64,000 nt of DNA from Nitrospirota bacterium (GCA_029261135.1 JAJDBX010000026.1:1-64000), one strand, 5' to 3'; numbered from the stretch's first letter, positions 1-8,394 are shown. Notes: a model not told the origin generated them from the sequence alone. Numbers and translations: made by a program.

Positions 1-22
1 CGGAAGTAGTAATACGGCGGAA

Positions 23-751
23 ATGCCGATGTCCGGGCACATGCAGGAAGTTCGATCTCGCTTGATCAAATCGGTTCTTGTTCTGATCATTGCATCCGGA
101 ACGGCCTTCTATTTTTCTGAAACCCTCATTATCTGGATCAAGCGACCGATCTCAGTGGACTTGGTTTTCATTTCTCCCGCCGAGGCTTTTTGGGCCGATT
201 TAAAAATTTCACTCTTTTTCGGCTTTCTCATCGCCTTCCCCATCATCCTTTATGAAGTGTGGCTTTTTATTGCCCCCGGCCTATTACAAAATGAGCGAGG
301 GGTACTTTGGGCCTTTTTTGGTTTCGGGGTCTTCTTTTTTTTCTCTGGGATTTCCTTTAGCTATTTCGTCGCCCTTCCCTTTGCAATCAATTTTTTGATC
401 AATTACGGGCAGAATGCAGGGATTAAACCCATGCTCTCTGTGTCGAACTATATCGATTTTAATCTGAAAATTTTGCTCGCTTTTGGATTCATCTTCGAGT
501 TGCCGCTTGTGATGGTGCTTCTCTCGAAGGTGGGACTGCTCACACCTGATTTTCTCACCAAGAACCGAAAATTTGCAATTCTGGGCGCTTTTATCGTGGC
601 GGCCATTGTGACCCCTACTCCCGATATGTTTAATCAAACATTGATGGCAGTCCCCCTGATTCTCCTTTATGAAGTAGGTATATGGGCCATTCGGATCTTT
701 GGCCGGAACAAACAGCCCAAAGAAGCAGATTCATCAGAAAGGATGGAATAA
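23..751 (+). CDS. tatC: Sec-independent (Tat) translocase subunit TatC
   Basis: Core receptor of the twin-arginine translocase; it binds RR signal peptides in the inner membrane and recruits TatA/TatB, which are not in this window. Six hydrophobic segments are visible, near residues 15-35, 60-82, 92-120, 147-170, 185-203 and 207-226. The N-terminal EVRSRL stretch matches the conserved LEELRxRL element, and FELP lies in the fourth helix as in the family. At 242 residues it is slightly short. The reading frame is open back to base 2, and TatC proteins often have a few residues before the conserved Met-x-x-His-x-x-Glu motif, so the true start may lie outside the window. The next gene starts on the base after its stop. 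Confidence 0.93.
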   Translation: MPMSGHMQEVRSRLIKSVLVLIIASGTAFYFSETLIIWIKRPISVDLVFISPAEAFWADLKISLFFGFLIAFPIILYEVWLFIAPGLLQNERGVLWAFFGFGVFFFFSGISFSYFVALPFAINFLINYGQNAGIKPMLSVSNYIDFNLKILLAFGFIFELPLVMVLLSKVGLLTPDFLTKNRKFAILGAFIVAAIVTPTPDMFNQTLMAVPLILLYEVGIWAIRIFGRNKQPKEADSSERME

Positions 752-2698
752 ATGTCCGTAAGAAAAGCGCTTACGGGGCTTGTATTGGTCTTCATTTTGG
801 TCGGACTCGGCGCCTTTTTTAATCAACCCAAAAGCCGTCCTTTTCCATTTTCAAGGCCACTCGAATTTCTTCCGGATTATCAGGCCCCTGGTGAAGGGGT
901 CACACTTTATCCCACAGGAGGGCCGTTTGGTTTCGATATTATTGAGGCCATCGCGATGGGAGATGAAAATGAGCTTTACGTCGGCACCTTTGGTGGTGGG
1001 CTGTTTAAGTCGGAGGACAGGGGAAAAAACTGGCGTCCCATGAATCGAGGACTCAAGGGTAAATTTATTTCAACCCTTTTTGTTTTAGAGGATGGGAAGG
1101 TTTTTGCCGGAACCATTCGAGCCGGTCTTTTCATGAGCAAAGATCATGGCAAACAGTGGATCTCCGTCAACAAAGGACTTGAAAGAACCGATGTCAAAAC
1201 AATCATTATGCTCCGCTCCGGAGTCCTTCTGGCCGGCACTGGAAAAGGGGTGTATATCAGCCGAAATGAAGGCCAACGCTGGGAACCCTATAATAAGGGA
1301 TTAGACCATACGCAAATTCAAAGTATTGTCGCAACCCGAGACCAGACCCTCTTCGCTGGCACACAAGGGATCGGAATTTTTAAACGCGGCCCACAGGATG
1401 ATCATTGGTTCTCGATTGCTTCGGGGTTTTCTTTTAAAGGACTTGAAGAGCGCGTTGTACGGACTTTGGTTTTAGGACGAGAAGAAGTCCTCTATGCAGG
1501 CACCATGAGTGCTGGAATCTTTCGCAGTGCGGATGGCGGAACAAGTTGGCAAAATTCAAATGCCGGATTAAATAATCTTTCCATCCGAACCCTGACGGTC
1601 GACAATAAAGGCATCCTTTACGCCGGAACGGGAGAAGGCGTGTATTATAGCGAGAATAATGGTGGAGATTGGATCATTCTGTCTGCTGGCATGGAGAATG
1701 ATCAGGTCCATTCTTTTGTGGCCAATAAAACAGGAGCCCTTTATGCGGGATCTTCAAGTGGTCTTTATGTCGGGGATATTCATAGTCCATGGCGCAGTTT
1801 GCACGATCAGCTCCTTATTTCTCCCATCCTTTCTTTGACTTATGGCGATCAACGCATTGTGGCAGGCACAGCAGGCAAGGGGACCTATGTCAATCGTGAT
1901 GACAACTGGATGTCTGACAACCTGGGTTTGGTCAACCTCACCATTCGCGCCATGGCGCGTGGAAAAGTTTTTTTGTATGTACTCACCAACGATGGGGTTT
2001 ACCGCAGACAACTGGGTCGACATCAGTGGAAACAGCTTAAAAACGCTCCTGATGATCCCATCCTTTCTGTCACGGTAGATGCGGCAGACCAGGTTTATCT
2101 GGGTACCTCAGCAGGCTTATTTTCTTCGGGCGATCATGGCGAAAGCTGGACGCTGATTTCAGCGCTCGGATCAGCACCCCTCAGTGCCCTTGCGGTTTCT
2201 GAGCAGTCGGTTTTTGCTGCAACAAAAAATACCATTTGGTCAAAGTCGCCAAAAACAAGCTGGAAAAAAGTCATCACCCAGGAAGGTAGCGGATTTAAAC
2301 AGATGCTTTGGCGAACCAAAAAAGGACTGATTGCGATTACCCCGCAACAAATTTTAGAACAAGATCTTCAAGGCCTGTGGAGTGAATTAAAAACCGATGG
2401 CCTAAACGGCCTTGAGATACAATCCATTGCCGTTGATCCGCACAATAGCGATATTCTGTATGTTGGAACAAATCAGGGGCTCATCTGGAGTGCCGACAAT
2501 GGCGCTTCCTGGGAAAAAGCAAGGCTCTATCATGGTGAAAAATTTGAAGACACCGTCCATCAAGTTTTGGCGACAGATAACAGCGCGATCTGGCTTGCAA
2601 CAGAAAAAGAAGGGGTCGTGATCGGAATCTCAAAACCCGCCAGAAGAAATGTACTCCAACAATTAACGGATCGTATCACCTCTCTTTTCTCTCAATAA
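752..2698 (+). CDS. Secreted or membrane-anchored 14-blade beta-propeller protein (Ycf48/BNR-like)
   Basis: Begins with one hydrophobic segment (residues about 8-24), an export signal or membrane anchor, and then consists almost entirely of repeats. I count 14 units of about 40 residues, each with a core such as LYVGTFGGGLF, VFAGTIRAGLF or LYAGTMSAGIF, usually followed by SxDxGxxW. Fourteen units would make two seven-bladed propellers. The repeats resemble BNR/sortilin and Ycf48 (HCF136) photosystem assembly factors, but nothing photosynthetic is nearby. It abuts tatC with no gap and is probably co-transcribed with it. Likely role: extracytoplasmic scaffold or assembly factor. The substrate is unknown. 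Confidence 0.8.
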   Translation: MSVRKALTGLVLVFILVGLGAFFNQPKSRPFPFSRPLEFLPDYQAPGEGVTLYPTGGPFGFDIIEAIAMGDENELYVGTFGGGLFKSEDRGKNWRPMNRGLKGKFISTLFVLEDGKVFAGTIRAGLFMSKDHGKQWISVNKGLERTDVKTIIMLRSGVLLAGTGKGVYISRNEGQRWEPYNKGLDHTQIQSIVATRDQTLFAGTQGIGIFKRGPQDDHWFSIASGFSFKGLEERVVRTLVLGREEVLYAGTMSAGIFRSADGGTSWQNSNAGLNNLSIRTLTVDNKGILYAGTGEGVYYSENNGGDWIILSAGMENDQVHSFVANKTGALYAGSSSGLYVGDIHSPWRSLHDQLLISPILSLTYGDQRIVAGTAGKGTYVNRDDNWMSDNLGLVNLTIRAMARGKVFLYVLTNDGVYRRQLGRHQWKQLKNAPDDPILSVTVDAADQVYLGTSAGLFSSGDHGESWTLISALGSAPLSALAVSEQSVFAATKNTIWSKSPKTSWKKVITQEGSGFKQMLWRTKKGLIAITPQQILEQDLQGLWSELKTDGLNGLEIQSIAVDPHNSDILYVGTNQGLIWSADNGASWEKARLYHGEKFEDTVHQVLATDNSAIWLATEKEGVVIGISKPARRNVLQQLTDRITSLFSQ

Positions 2699-2885
2699 TT
2701 TTTACGGATGATTCATCCCGGTTCTAAACCCAAGCTGATTTAATCCCTATTCCAAAAATAGTTTTTATGAATTTAATGCCAAGAAGCTTGATGACTCTTT
2801 GATTTGAAAGATTGTTTTTATTTTTCTCAGATACCTCCGGAAAATCTGGGGTTTACTTTTGATTAATAAATCGTAATAAAGAAAA

Positions 2886-2914
2886 TTGATAATTAGCACA
2901 TGATTCGTTACTAT
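2886..2914 (+). promoter_or_regulatory. Probable sigma-70 promoter of the membrane/DUF1971 operon
   Basis: TTGATA at 2886-2891 and TACTAT at 2909-2914 are separated by 17 bp. The pair lies about 60 bases before the ATG at 2975, in the 276-base gap after the propeller gene. No other clear signal or terminator was seen in that gap. Confidence 0.45.
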
Positions 2915-2974
2915 CCAGAAACGACATACTCCTCTTCAGAAAAATGATCCGTTAACCTGCAATTGGGAAAACAT

Positions 2975-3445
2975 ATGGCCGAGGCTGAAAGTTATCGATC
3001 ATTAATCGAACAAGAGTGGGCGGATATCCATCACTCTCGTGTTCAGGAATGGACTGCTTTAGGCATTATTGTCGGAGCACATCTAGGGCTCATCCAACTC
3101 ACGAAAATTTTTATTGACCTTAAAGTCAGTCTCTCAATCTCTTCAATAGGAATTTCCGCGTCCATAATCGGAGCAATACTTTCCATTTTAGGCGCCTTAA
3201 TGACCTGCCGGCACCGGCACTTGATGCGTGTAAAGCTCACTTGGATATATGACGCCGAATTCCAATTGGGACTCATTAAATCAGATAAAAACCCCAACGG
3301 GGTGATTCCAGAAAATGCACTCATGCTTGCTCCAATAGAATGGCGTGGGCTGTCTTTACCCCGCCTACTTTCTACGAGCGGTCTGATTTTTAGCTTTTAT
3401 CTTGTCTTTTTCATCATAGATTTAATCGTCATTGCATGGATTTAA
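2975..3445 (+). CDS. Hypothetical membrane protein, three hydrophobic segments
   Basis: I do not recognise this family. From the ATG at 2975 it is 156 residues; an in-frame TTG at 2963 is possible but less likely. A soluble N-terminus of about 28 residues (rich in E, W and H) is followed by two hydrophobic segments (about residues 29-50 and 55-78), a CRHRH basic patch, a cytoplasmic or periplasmic stretch, and a C-terminal hydrophobic segment (about 132-155). It is the first gene of a tight cluster; its last codons overlap the start of a 37-residue ORF. Its AT-rich composition matches the rest of the accessory block. Confidence 0.6.
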   Translation: MAEAESYRSLIEQEWADIHHSRVQEWTALGIIVGAHLGLIQLTKIFIDLKVSLSISSIGISASIIGAILSILGALMTCRHRHLMRVKLTWIYDAEFQLGLIKSDKNPNGVIPENALMLAPIEWRGLSLPRLLSTSGLIFSFYLVFFIIDLIVIAWI

Positions 3446-3549
3446 CAAACCACTTCAGAAACTATTCACAAGCAGCAGATGGGCCCGATGTCCTGCAGGC
3501 ACTCCTCCCCTTCACCCATGATGAGATTTTTAAAATTGAGGCCTCATGA
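3436..3549 (+). CDS. Candidate small protein (37 aa) coupled to both neighbours
   Basis: ATG at 3436 lies inside the last codons of the membrane protein gene. The TGA at 3547-3549 overlaps the ATG of the DUF1971 gene in an ATGA arrangement. The product (MDLTNHFRNYSQAADGP and on, ending FTHDEIFKIEAS) has a balanced soluble composition. No function is recognised. The two-sided overlap suggests translational coupling in a three-gene operon. It could also be the surviving tail of a larger gene. Confidence 0.4.
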   Translation: MDLTNHFRNYSQAADGPDVLQALLPFTHDEIFKIEAS

Positions 3550-3836
3550 ATTATCAGAATGAAAAACTTCCTCCAAATGTGGTAAAAGTGGGTTCAACTG
3601 ATCCCATGGATGAAACAAATATTCTTTCTGGACTACTGAAAAACCATGCAACTTCATCTGGAAAATTCGGATATCTTGTTGTTCAAGCAGGTTCTCTTCA
3701 GTTTGTGTGGGAAGACAACAATGAAATATTTGATTCAGATTCAAGTCATCCCATTGTCATTTTTCCAGAACGAGTACACCATGTTCAACTCATTGGGAAA
3801 GTCAGATTTCATATTGAATTTTACAAGCTCAAATAA
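3546..3836 (+). CDS. DUF1971 / TehB-like cupin-fold protein
   Basis: Small 96-residue protein whose body (from about residue 27, GLLKNHATSSGKFGYLVVQ, to the end) matches my memory of the DUF1971 family. These are small cupin-like proteins annotated as tellurite-resistance related because they resemble the N-terminal part of some TehB proteins. The expected pattern of a Gly-rich turn followed by L.F and a late IxPxxxHxVxL segment is present (IVIFPERVHHVQL). GAGG about 7 bases before the ATG can act as a ribosome binding site. It is the last gene of the cluster beginning at 2975. No tellurite gene partner is present. Confidence 0.65.
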   Translation: MNYQNEKLPPNVVKVGSTDPMDETNILSGLLKNHATSSGKFGYLVVQAGSLQFVWEDNNEIFDSDSSHPIVIFPERVHHVQLIGKVRFHIEFYKLK

Positions 3837-3959
3837 GAGGAGCTGGAACATTTGTGGTCGGGACAATTTTCTTCTTTTATGATGGATGATCATTATCTGT
3901 TCTTGGCGGAGAAGATATGGTCATTAATCCGGAGAGAGAGAAAGGGGTGAAAGTGTCGA

Positions 3960-4160
3960 CCCTATTGGTTTGTAACCAAGCTTAAAAAAGCATCGTGCCA
4001 AATACTTTATCGTCAAAACCCATGATCAAAATGAAAGATACATAATGAAGTATGGATTCTCAAGAATTCTCCAAATAAAATGCCATGGATACACATCTAC
4101 TCATCTGAAAATAACAAAGATTTGCTAAAAAAAATGAAAAGTCATATTTTAGAATTTTAA
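3960..4160 (+). pseudogene. Degraded gene remnant, family unknown
   Basis: The 557-base gap 3837-4393 has no intact gene, but two pieces in different frames look protein-like. About 3982-4040 reads LKKHRAKYFIVKTHDQNERY. About 4040-4160 reads on as HNEVWILKNSPNKMPWIHI and ends KKMKSHILEF before TAA at 4158. Joining them needs one frameshift near 4040, and stops block the frames further upstream. An inverted repeat TTGGTT-TGT-AACCAA lies at 3965-3979. The call rests only on amino-acid texture. Confidence 0.3.
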
Positions 4161-4295
4161 AAGAAAAACAGTTACAAAAAGAGAGATAGGATCTCTTAAA
4201 TAGATGAACCAGAAGAAGCAAAAGAAAATCAATCATCCCCTCAGAAGAGCAACAGACCCGATCAAAAAAAATGTGGGTTCAGGGTGAATTGCACC

Positions 4296-4324
4296 TTAGA
4301 ATAAAGAGGTCAGATCTTTATATA
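4296..4324 (+). promoter_or_regulatory. Possible promoter of the SIR2-like/DUF262 operon
   Basis: TTAGAA (4296-4301) and TATATA (4319-4324) are spaced by 17 bp. GGAG at 4382-4385 is placed 8 bases before the ATG at 4394 and makes that start credible. The -35 is a weak match. Confidence 0.35.
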
Positions 4325-4393
4325 TCAGAACAGAATCAACAAAAGAATTAAAAGCGTCATTCCGGGTAGAAAAGGTAAAGTGGAGAACACTAG

Positions 4394-5427
4394 ATGAAAT
4401 ACCTGTTTTTTTTAGGAAATGGATTCTCCCTTGATTTGATTCAGCATCTCAAAAGACAAGAGGACATCCTCCTGACTAATCTCTTTGCACATGGGGATAG
4501 GATTACATGGCCTCCTTATAACCGCAATGCATTCATATCGTTTCGTAACACACCAAACTTATGGATTCTAGGGGTCAGACCTACCAACACAAGCGAAAAA
4601 AACAACCAAATTGTCGAGAATGTGATCACATGTGCGAATGCATACTATCTGAAGCCCTCAAACTCAAAAAGTTTTGGAATGTCTGACAAACGGAGTATTT
4701 ACATTAAAGCGTATAAAGAATTAGTCGTATATCTGAAGTATCTCTTCGTCTGGTTCGATAGCGATGTATCTATCGCCGAAGCTGCTTTGGATGGTTGGAC
4801 TTGGGCAGACTTTCTGGTTGGTCTCAATGATGACCCTATAAAGTTAGGGAAATTAATGTTGTTACGTTTAACTACGATTTGTGGTTAGAAAGAGTACTCA
4901 ATGATCTGAAGATCGCGTATCACGTGCCCGTCATTTCCGGCGATAAAGAAGGTAAGGTTTCAATTACTAAACTTCATGGATCTATCTCCTTTATTCACAA
5001 AAAACCCCAAGACCCTGCCGCTTTCAGCATCAACTATGATAGTGACTACCTTGAAGGATCGCCTGAAGACTTTGAAGTTAAAATGGCAGATCTCGATCAA
5101 AATACTCCTATCATTCCACTAATCCCACCTGCTGGTGATGGCGAACGTTTAAACAAAACATGGGCCTACAAACTTCGCTTAGAGGCAATGGGTAAAGCAG
5201 AGTCTCTAAAAAGTGGAGACAAAGTAGTTTTATGCGGCCTTTCCTACTGGCATGTTGACCGGAGAGAGATTGATGAGGTACTCATAAGAATTCCAGACGA
5301 CGTGGAGCTTGCCTTTATTAATCCCACTCCTCCCGAGACTTTCGATGCCGTTCTTACCTCATTATTCAAACACTACGAACATTACTCGTCAGTTGAGCGA
5401 TACGTGGGAGGTACCTGTTATGCCTGA
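4394..5427 (+). pseudogene. SIR2-like NAD-binding domain protein, interrupted by a one-base frameshift
   Basis: The first frame (4394-4888) starts MKYLFFLGNGFSLDL, a Gly-rich opening typical of SIR2-like and related NAD-binding folds. The second frame carries NVVTFNYDLWLERVL, then a TKLHGS element, and near the end GLSYWHVDRREIDEVL and INPTPPETFD, the usual order of SIR2-like motifs (TFNYD, LHG, G-S, INP). The two halves join cleanly if one base, probably an A in GGGAAATTA at 4847-4855, is restored; the product would be 344 residues. SIR2-like domains in defence systems hydrolyse NAD; that role here is inference. Its stop overlaps the DUF262 start by 8 bases, so the two are probably co-translated. 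It could be a true mutation or a sequencing indel. Confidence 0.7.
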
Positions 5428-6469
5428 CTATCTGCAACGTGAAAGCAACAAAATTACCATCGCGAACTTCTATGAAGGATTTGAACTTGAAAAGTTCAAC
5501 TTTGAACCCCCGTATCAAAGACGGAGTCTGTGGAGTGATGAGAAGAAGTCATTCTTAATTGATAGTATTATAAAGAACTATCCCATGCCGCCAATATTTC
5601 TTCACCAAAAAATCAACGATGACACAGGGAAGACATTATATGACGTAATTGACGGTAAGCAAAGACTAACAGCAATCGTTGATTTCATTCAAAATAAAAT
5701 CCCCATAACAGATGATGAAGATGAAGATCCTTCGGTCGATAATCCGATCGCTGGATGTTTCTTTCGTGATTTTGACGGCGGAGAATTATCCGATTACAAG
5801 AGTAGGTTCTGGCGTTACATAATCCCTGTTGAGTATGTTGATACAGGAGACTCAAAGATCATTGATTCAATCTTCGACAGGTTAAACCGAAATGGTGAAC
5901 CCTTGAGAGGACAAGAGTTGCGGCATTCAAACTATTACGGAACCCCCTTAATCAATCTAATCGAAGAGTCAGCAAAAGAACTATTCTGGAAAGAAACCCT
6001 GAGTACTCTTGATCATCCTCGAATGCAGGAGATCGAATTTTTGAGTGAATTAGTATTCCTTATTATTGAAGGGCACGAACTCCATGCAAACCAAAAAGAG
6101 CTAGATGCTCTTTACAAAGAATACGCGGACAAACCAACGACTAACTATAGTGATTTGCAGAAAGACTTTAGAGAAATTTCAAGTTATATGGAGTCTCTTC
6201 GAAAGAGCTCCCCGGATATGCAAGTTAATGGCGTTAGTCATCTTTATGGACTCTTTGCTTTCAGCCATCATTGCGTGAAGAAGAATGTTGAAAGTGATAA
6301 AATCATCCCCCGCCTCAATGATTTTTTTGCTCTGTGGAAATCAAAGAATTATGAGAATCCCGAAGTTAGTAAATATAAGGAGAGCATGTCATCAAGAACC
6401 AGGAGTAGTGGTCAAAGAAAGAAAAGAACAGAAGCTCTGATAGAGTTTTGTATCGAGAACCCCAAGTGA
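5420..6469 (+). CDS. DUF262 (GmrS/ParB-like) domain protein
   Basis: 349 residues from the ATG at 5420, chosen because the family pattern begins there; a longer frame from 5309 runs inside the SIR2-like gene. Family hallmarks are FEPPYQRRSLWS (about 28-39), the KSFLIDSIIKNYPMPPIFL block (43-61) and DGKQRLTAI (78-86), the latter equivalent to the DGQQR catalytic motif of the ParB/sulfiredoxin-like fold. A second conserved stretch, FDRLNRNGEPLRGQELR, follows in the middle. In GmrSD and SspE proteins this domain uses NTP and controls a fused C-terminal DUF1524 HNH nuclease. Here the rest is helical with no HNH motif. The partner may be the SIR2-like protein or the separate HNH gene downstream. 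Confidence 0.85.
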   Translation: MPDYLQRESNKITIANFYEGFELEKFNFEPPYQRRSLWSDEKKSFLIDSIIKNYPMPPIFLHQKINDDTGKTLYDVIDGKQRLTAIVDFIQNKIPITDDEDEDPSVDNPIAGCFFRDFDGGELSDYKSRFWRYIIPVEYVDTGDSKIIDSIFDRLNRNGEPLRGQELRHSNYYGTPLINLIEESAKELFWKETLSTLDHPRMQEIEFLSELVFLIIEGHELHANQKELDALYKEYADKPTTNYSDLQKDFREISSYMESLRKSSPDMQVNGVSHLYGLFAFSHHCVKKNVESDKIIPRLNDFFALWKSKNYENPEVSKYKESMSSRTRSSGQRKKRTEALIEFCIENPK

Positions 6470-6508
6470 AGCATTTTTGTTCACAATAAATAGTTCTAGA
6501 GAGTAAAC

Positions 6509-7477
6509 ATGTCAATATTATCATGTGTTGAGATTTGTGCGGGTGCCGGAGGGCAAGCGCTAGGGTTAGAGAAAGCGGGTTTTGAACCCAAAGCGCTGGT
6601 AGAAATTGAAAAACCTTGCAGGGATACACTTATCAACAATAGGCCACACTGGAACGTTATTGAAGGGGAACAATGTGACGTAAAGCAATTTGATGGCACA
6701 CCATACAAGGGCATAGATCTTCTCGCCGGTGGCGTCCCATGCCCCCCCTTTTCAAAAGCTGGGAAGCAATTGGGCGAGGGGGATGAACGTGATTTGTTTC
6801 CTGAAGCATTACGATTAATTGATGAATGCAGACCCCGTGCAGTAATGTTAGAGAATGTTCGAGGGTTCTTGGATGCAGTCTTTGAAGACTACCGTTGTAA
6901 TCTCAAGCGGCAACTTGAAAAAATGGGTTATATCACGGATTGGAGATTACTCAACGCTTCTGACTTTGGTGTATCCCAACTAAGGCCTCGTGTTGTTATC
7001 GTTGCTATACGTGAAAACCTGTCAGAGCATTTTTCATGGGCCAAATCCCATGCCTATAATCCTCCCACTGTCGGCGAACTGTTGTATGACCAGATGGCCT
7101 CGCGAGGTTGGAAGGGTGCAAAGAGATGGATGAAGCAAGCTGATGATATTGCACCAACTATTGTAGGCGGTTCTAAGAAACATGGCGGTCCTGATTTAGG
7201 TCCAACCCGTGCAAAACGTGCGTGGGCAACACTTAGTGTTGATGGGATGGGGATAGCCAATGAACCACCTGAACGAGATTTTGTTGGCATGCCAAGATTA
7301 ACCGTTAAAATGGTTGCAAAGATTCAAGGTTTTCCTGATGACTGGCACTTTTCTGGGAAGAAAACCCCTGCTTATCGCCAAGTGGGCAATGCTTTTCCAT
7401 CACCTGTTGCTCATGCGGTTGCAGCCAAGATTCGGAAGTGCCTTGCACATAAAACAATCTTCTCAATTGCTGGGTAA
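6509..7477 (+). CDS. DNA (cytosine-5)-methyltransferase
   Basis: Intact 322-residue C5-MTase. Motif I is CAGAGGQALGLEKAGF (about 10-25, SAM binding). Motif IV is GGVPCPPFS with catalytic Cys78; the residue after the Cys is Pro where Gln is commoner. Motif VI is ENVRG (115-119), motif VIII QLRPRVVIVAI, and motif X RQVGNAFPSPVA near the C-terminus. The target-recognition region between VIII and IX is short. It would protect DNA from a cognate endonuclease, most simply the HNH gene 11 bases downstream. It is complete whereas its neighbours are damaged, so it may now act as a solitary methylase. Specificity cannot be read from sequence. Confidence 0.92.
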   Translation: MSILSCVEICAGAGGQALGLEKAGFEPKALVEIEKPCRDTLINNRPHWNVIEGEQCDVKQFDGTPYKGIDLLAGGVPCPPFSKAGKQLGEGDERDLFPEALRLIDECRPRAVMLENVRGFLDAVFEDYRCNLKRQLEKMGYITDWRLLNASDFGVSQLRPRVVIVAIRENLSEHFSWAKSHAYNPPTVGELLYDQMASRGWKGAKRWMKQADDIAPTIVGGSKKHGGPDLGPTRAKRAWATLSVDGMGIANEPPERDFVGMPRLTVKMVAKIQGFPDDWHFSGKKTPAYRQVGNAFPSPVAHAVAAKIRKCLAHKTIFSIAG

Positions 7478-7488
7478 GCTTTTCAATT

Positions 7489-8096
7489 ATGGCAAAAAAA
7501 AAGGCGCAAGAACAAAACTCAGAGAACACTTTCTTTCGAATATCGGGAAAATAATGGCCTCCGATGAGCTTAGAGAAGTCGCTGGGGGAATTACTGAATG
7601 AGCAAGACGGGTAAGGGAACTACGGACTGAAGAAGGATATAAAATTCAAACACATAATGACCGAAGCGATCTGAAACCTGGTCAATATATTTTGCAAGAT
7701 CCAAAACCACAACCGGCTTTTGAGCGGATCATATCAAAAGAAACCCGTGCTTTCGTTCTGGATAGAAATGGATTTACCTGTCAAATGTGTGGTGCTGTAG
7801 CCGGAGAATCTCACCCCTATGACCCATCAAGAAAAACTCGATTGCATATTGGTCATATCGTAGATAAGTCCCAAGGTGGAACAGATGATGCTTCAAACCT
7901 TCGGGCCTTATGTTCTGTATGTAACGAAGGGGCATCTAATTTAACCCTTGAGAGACCTTCATCTCAGAAATTGCTTATTCAAGTAAGAAGAGCAAAAGGT
8001 GGAGATCAATTGGAACTCTTGAGATGGTTAATTCATAAGTTTCCAGAGGAAGCAAAAAAATTAATCAAACCCACGCTTGATTTTAAAAAAGCGTAG
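7489..8096 (+). pseudogene. HNH restriction endonuclease, broken by an A9 frameshift and an in-frame TGA
   Basis: ATG at 7489 reads MAKKK into a run of nine A (7494-7502). One more A would put it in frame with KLREHFLSNIGKIMASDELREV. That frame runs to GGITE, then TGA at 7599-7601, then ARRVRELRTEEGYKIQTHND with no loss of register. From memory, relatives have a Trp here, so TGG to TGA is the simplest change. The catalytic part is complete: FTCQMCG and LCSVCNEG give two CxxC pairs, and LHIGHIVDKSQGGTD with SNLRAL is the HNH core. Restored length is about 202 residues. It follows the methyltransferase as in type II systems. As written, only a fragment from a downstream start (for example TTG at 7692) could be made. 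Confidence 0.8.
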
Positions 8097-8127
8097 AAAA
8101 AAGAAACAATAAAAAGGCGAACCCAAC

Positions 8128-8181
8128 ATGAAATATGCAATCCTCCTTCTGGCGTTCCTCATCCTCCCCGCAACAACCTGA
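8128..8181 (+). other. Orphan signal-peptide-like stub
   Basis: ATG at 8128 reads MKYAILLLAFLILPATT and then TGA. The frame continues for about 60 codons with only one further stop (TAG). This looks like the start of a small secreted-protein gene lost to point mutations, or a chance ORF. Nothing else was seen in 8097-8340. Confidence 0.2.
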
Positions 8182-8340
8182 GACACTATTCCCAAGAACG
8201 ACTGCCACCAATAGCAACCTCCATCCAATGACCTTAAGAACCCACAAGACTTAGACTTTCTAAGCCCTTCACCTACTTTGCCAGGGCATCTGTCTCAAAA
8301 TAGAAAAAAAGTGATCAAAATTTCGCTAGATCTCCGAACA

Positions 8341-8381
8341 AAAAAATAGGGTTGTAGCCAAAAGCTACAACCCTATTTTTT
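8341..8381. terminator. Strong bidirectional intrinsic terminator
   Basis: An 18-bp perfect inverted repeat (8341-8358 and 8364-8381) encloses a 5-base loop. The core is TAGGGTTGTAGC, flanked by A and T runs so it can work in both directions. It lies between the HNH gene and the 3' end of tRNA-Glu. Confidence 0.85.
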
Positions 8382-8394
8382 AATACATTTAATC

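Noticed and set aside
2699-3000. Direct repeat of the tRNA-Glu 3' end as an att site
   Set aside because: Compared by eye with the 3' portion of the tRNA; no match was found.
5309-5420. Longer start for the DUF262 gene (37 more codons)
   Set aside because: The extension reads through the SIR2-like coding sequence in another frame; the DUF262 pattern begins after the ATG at 5420.
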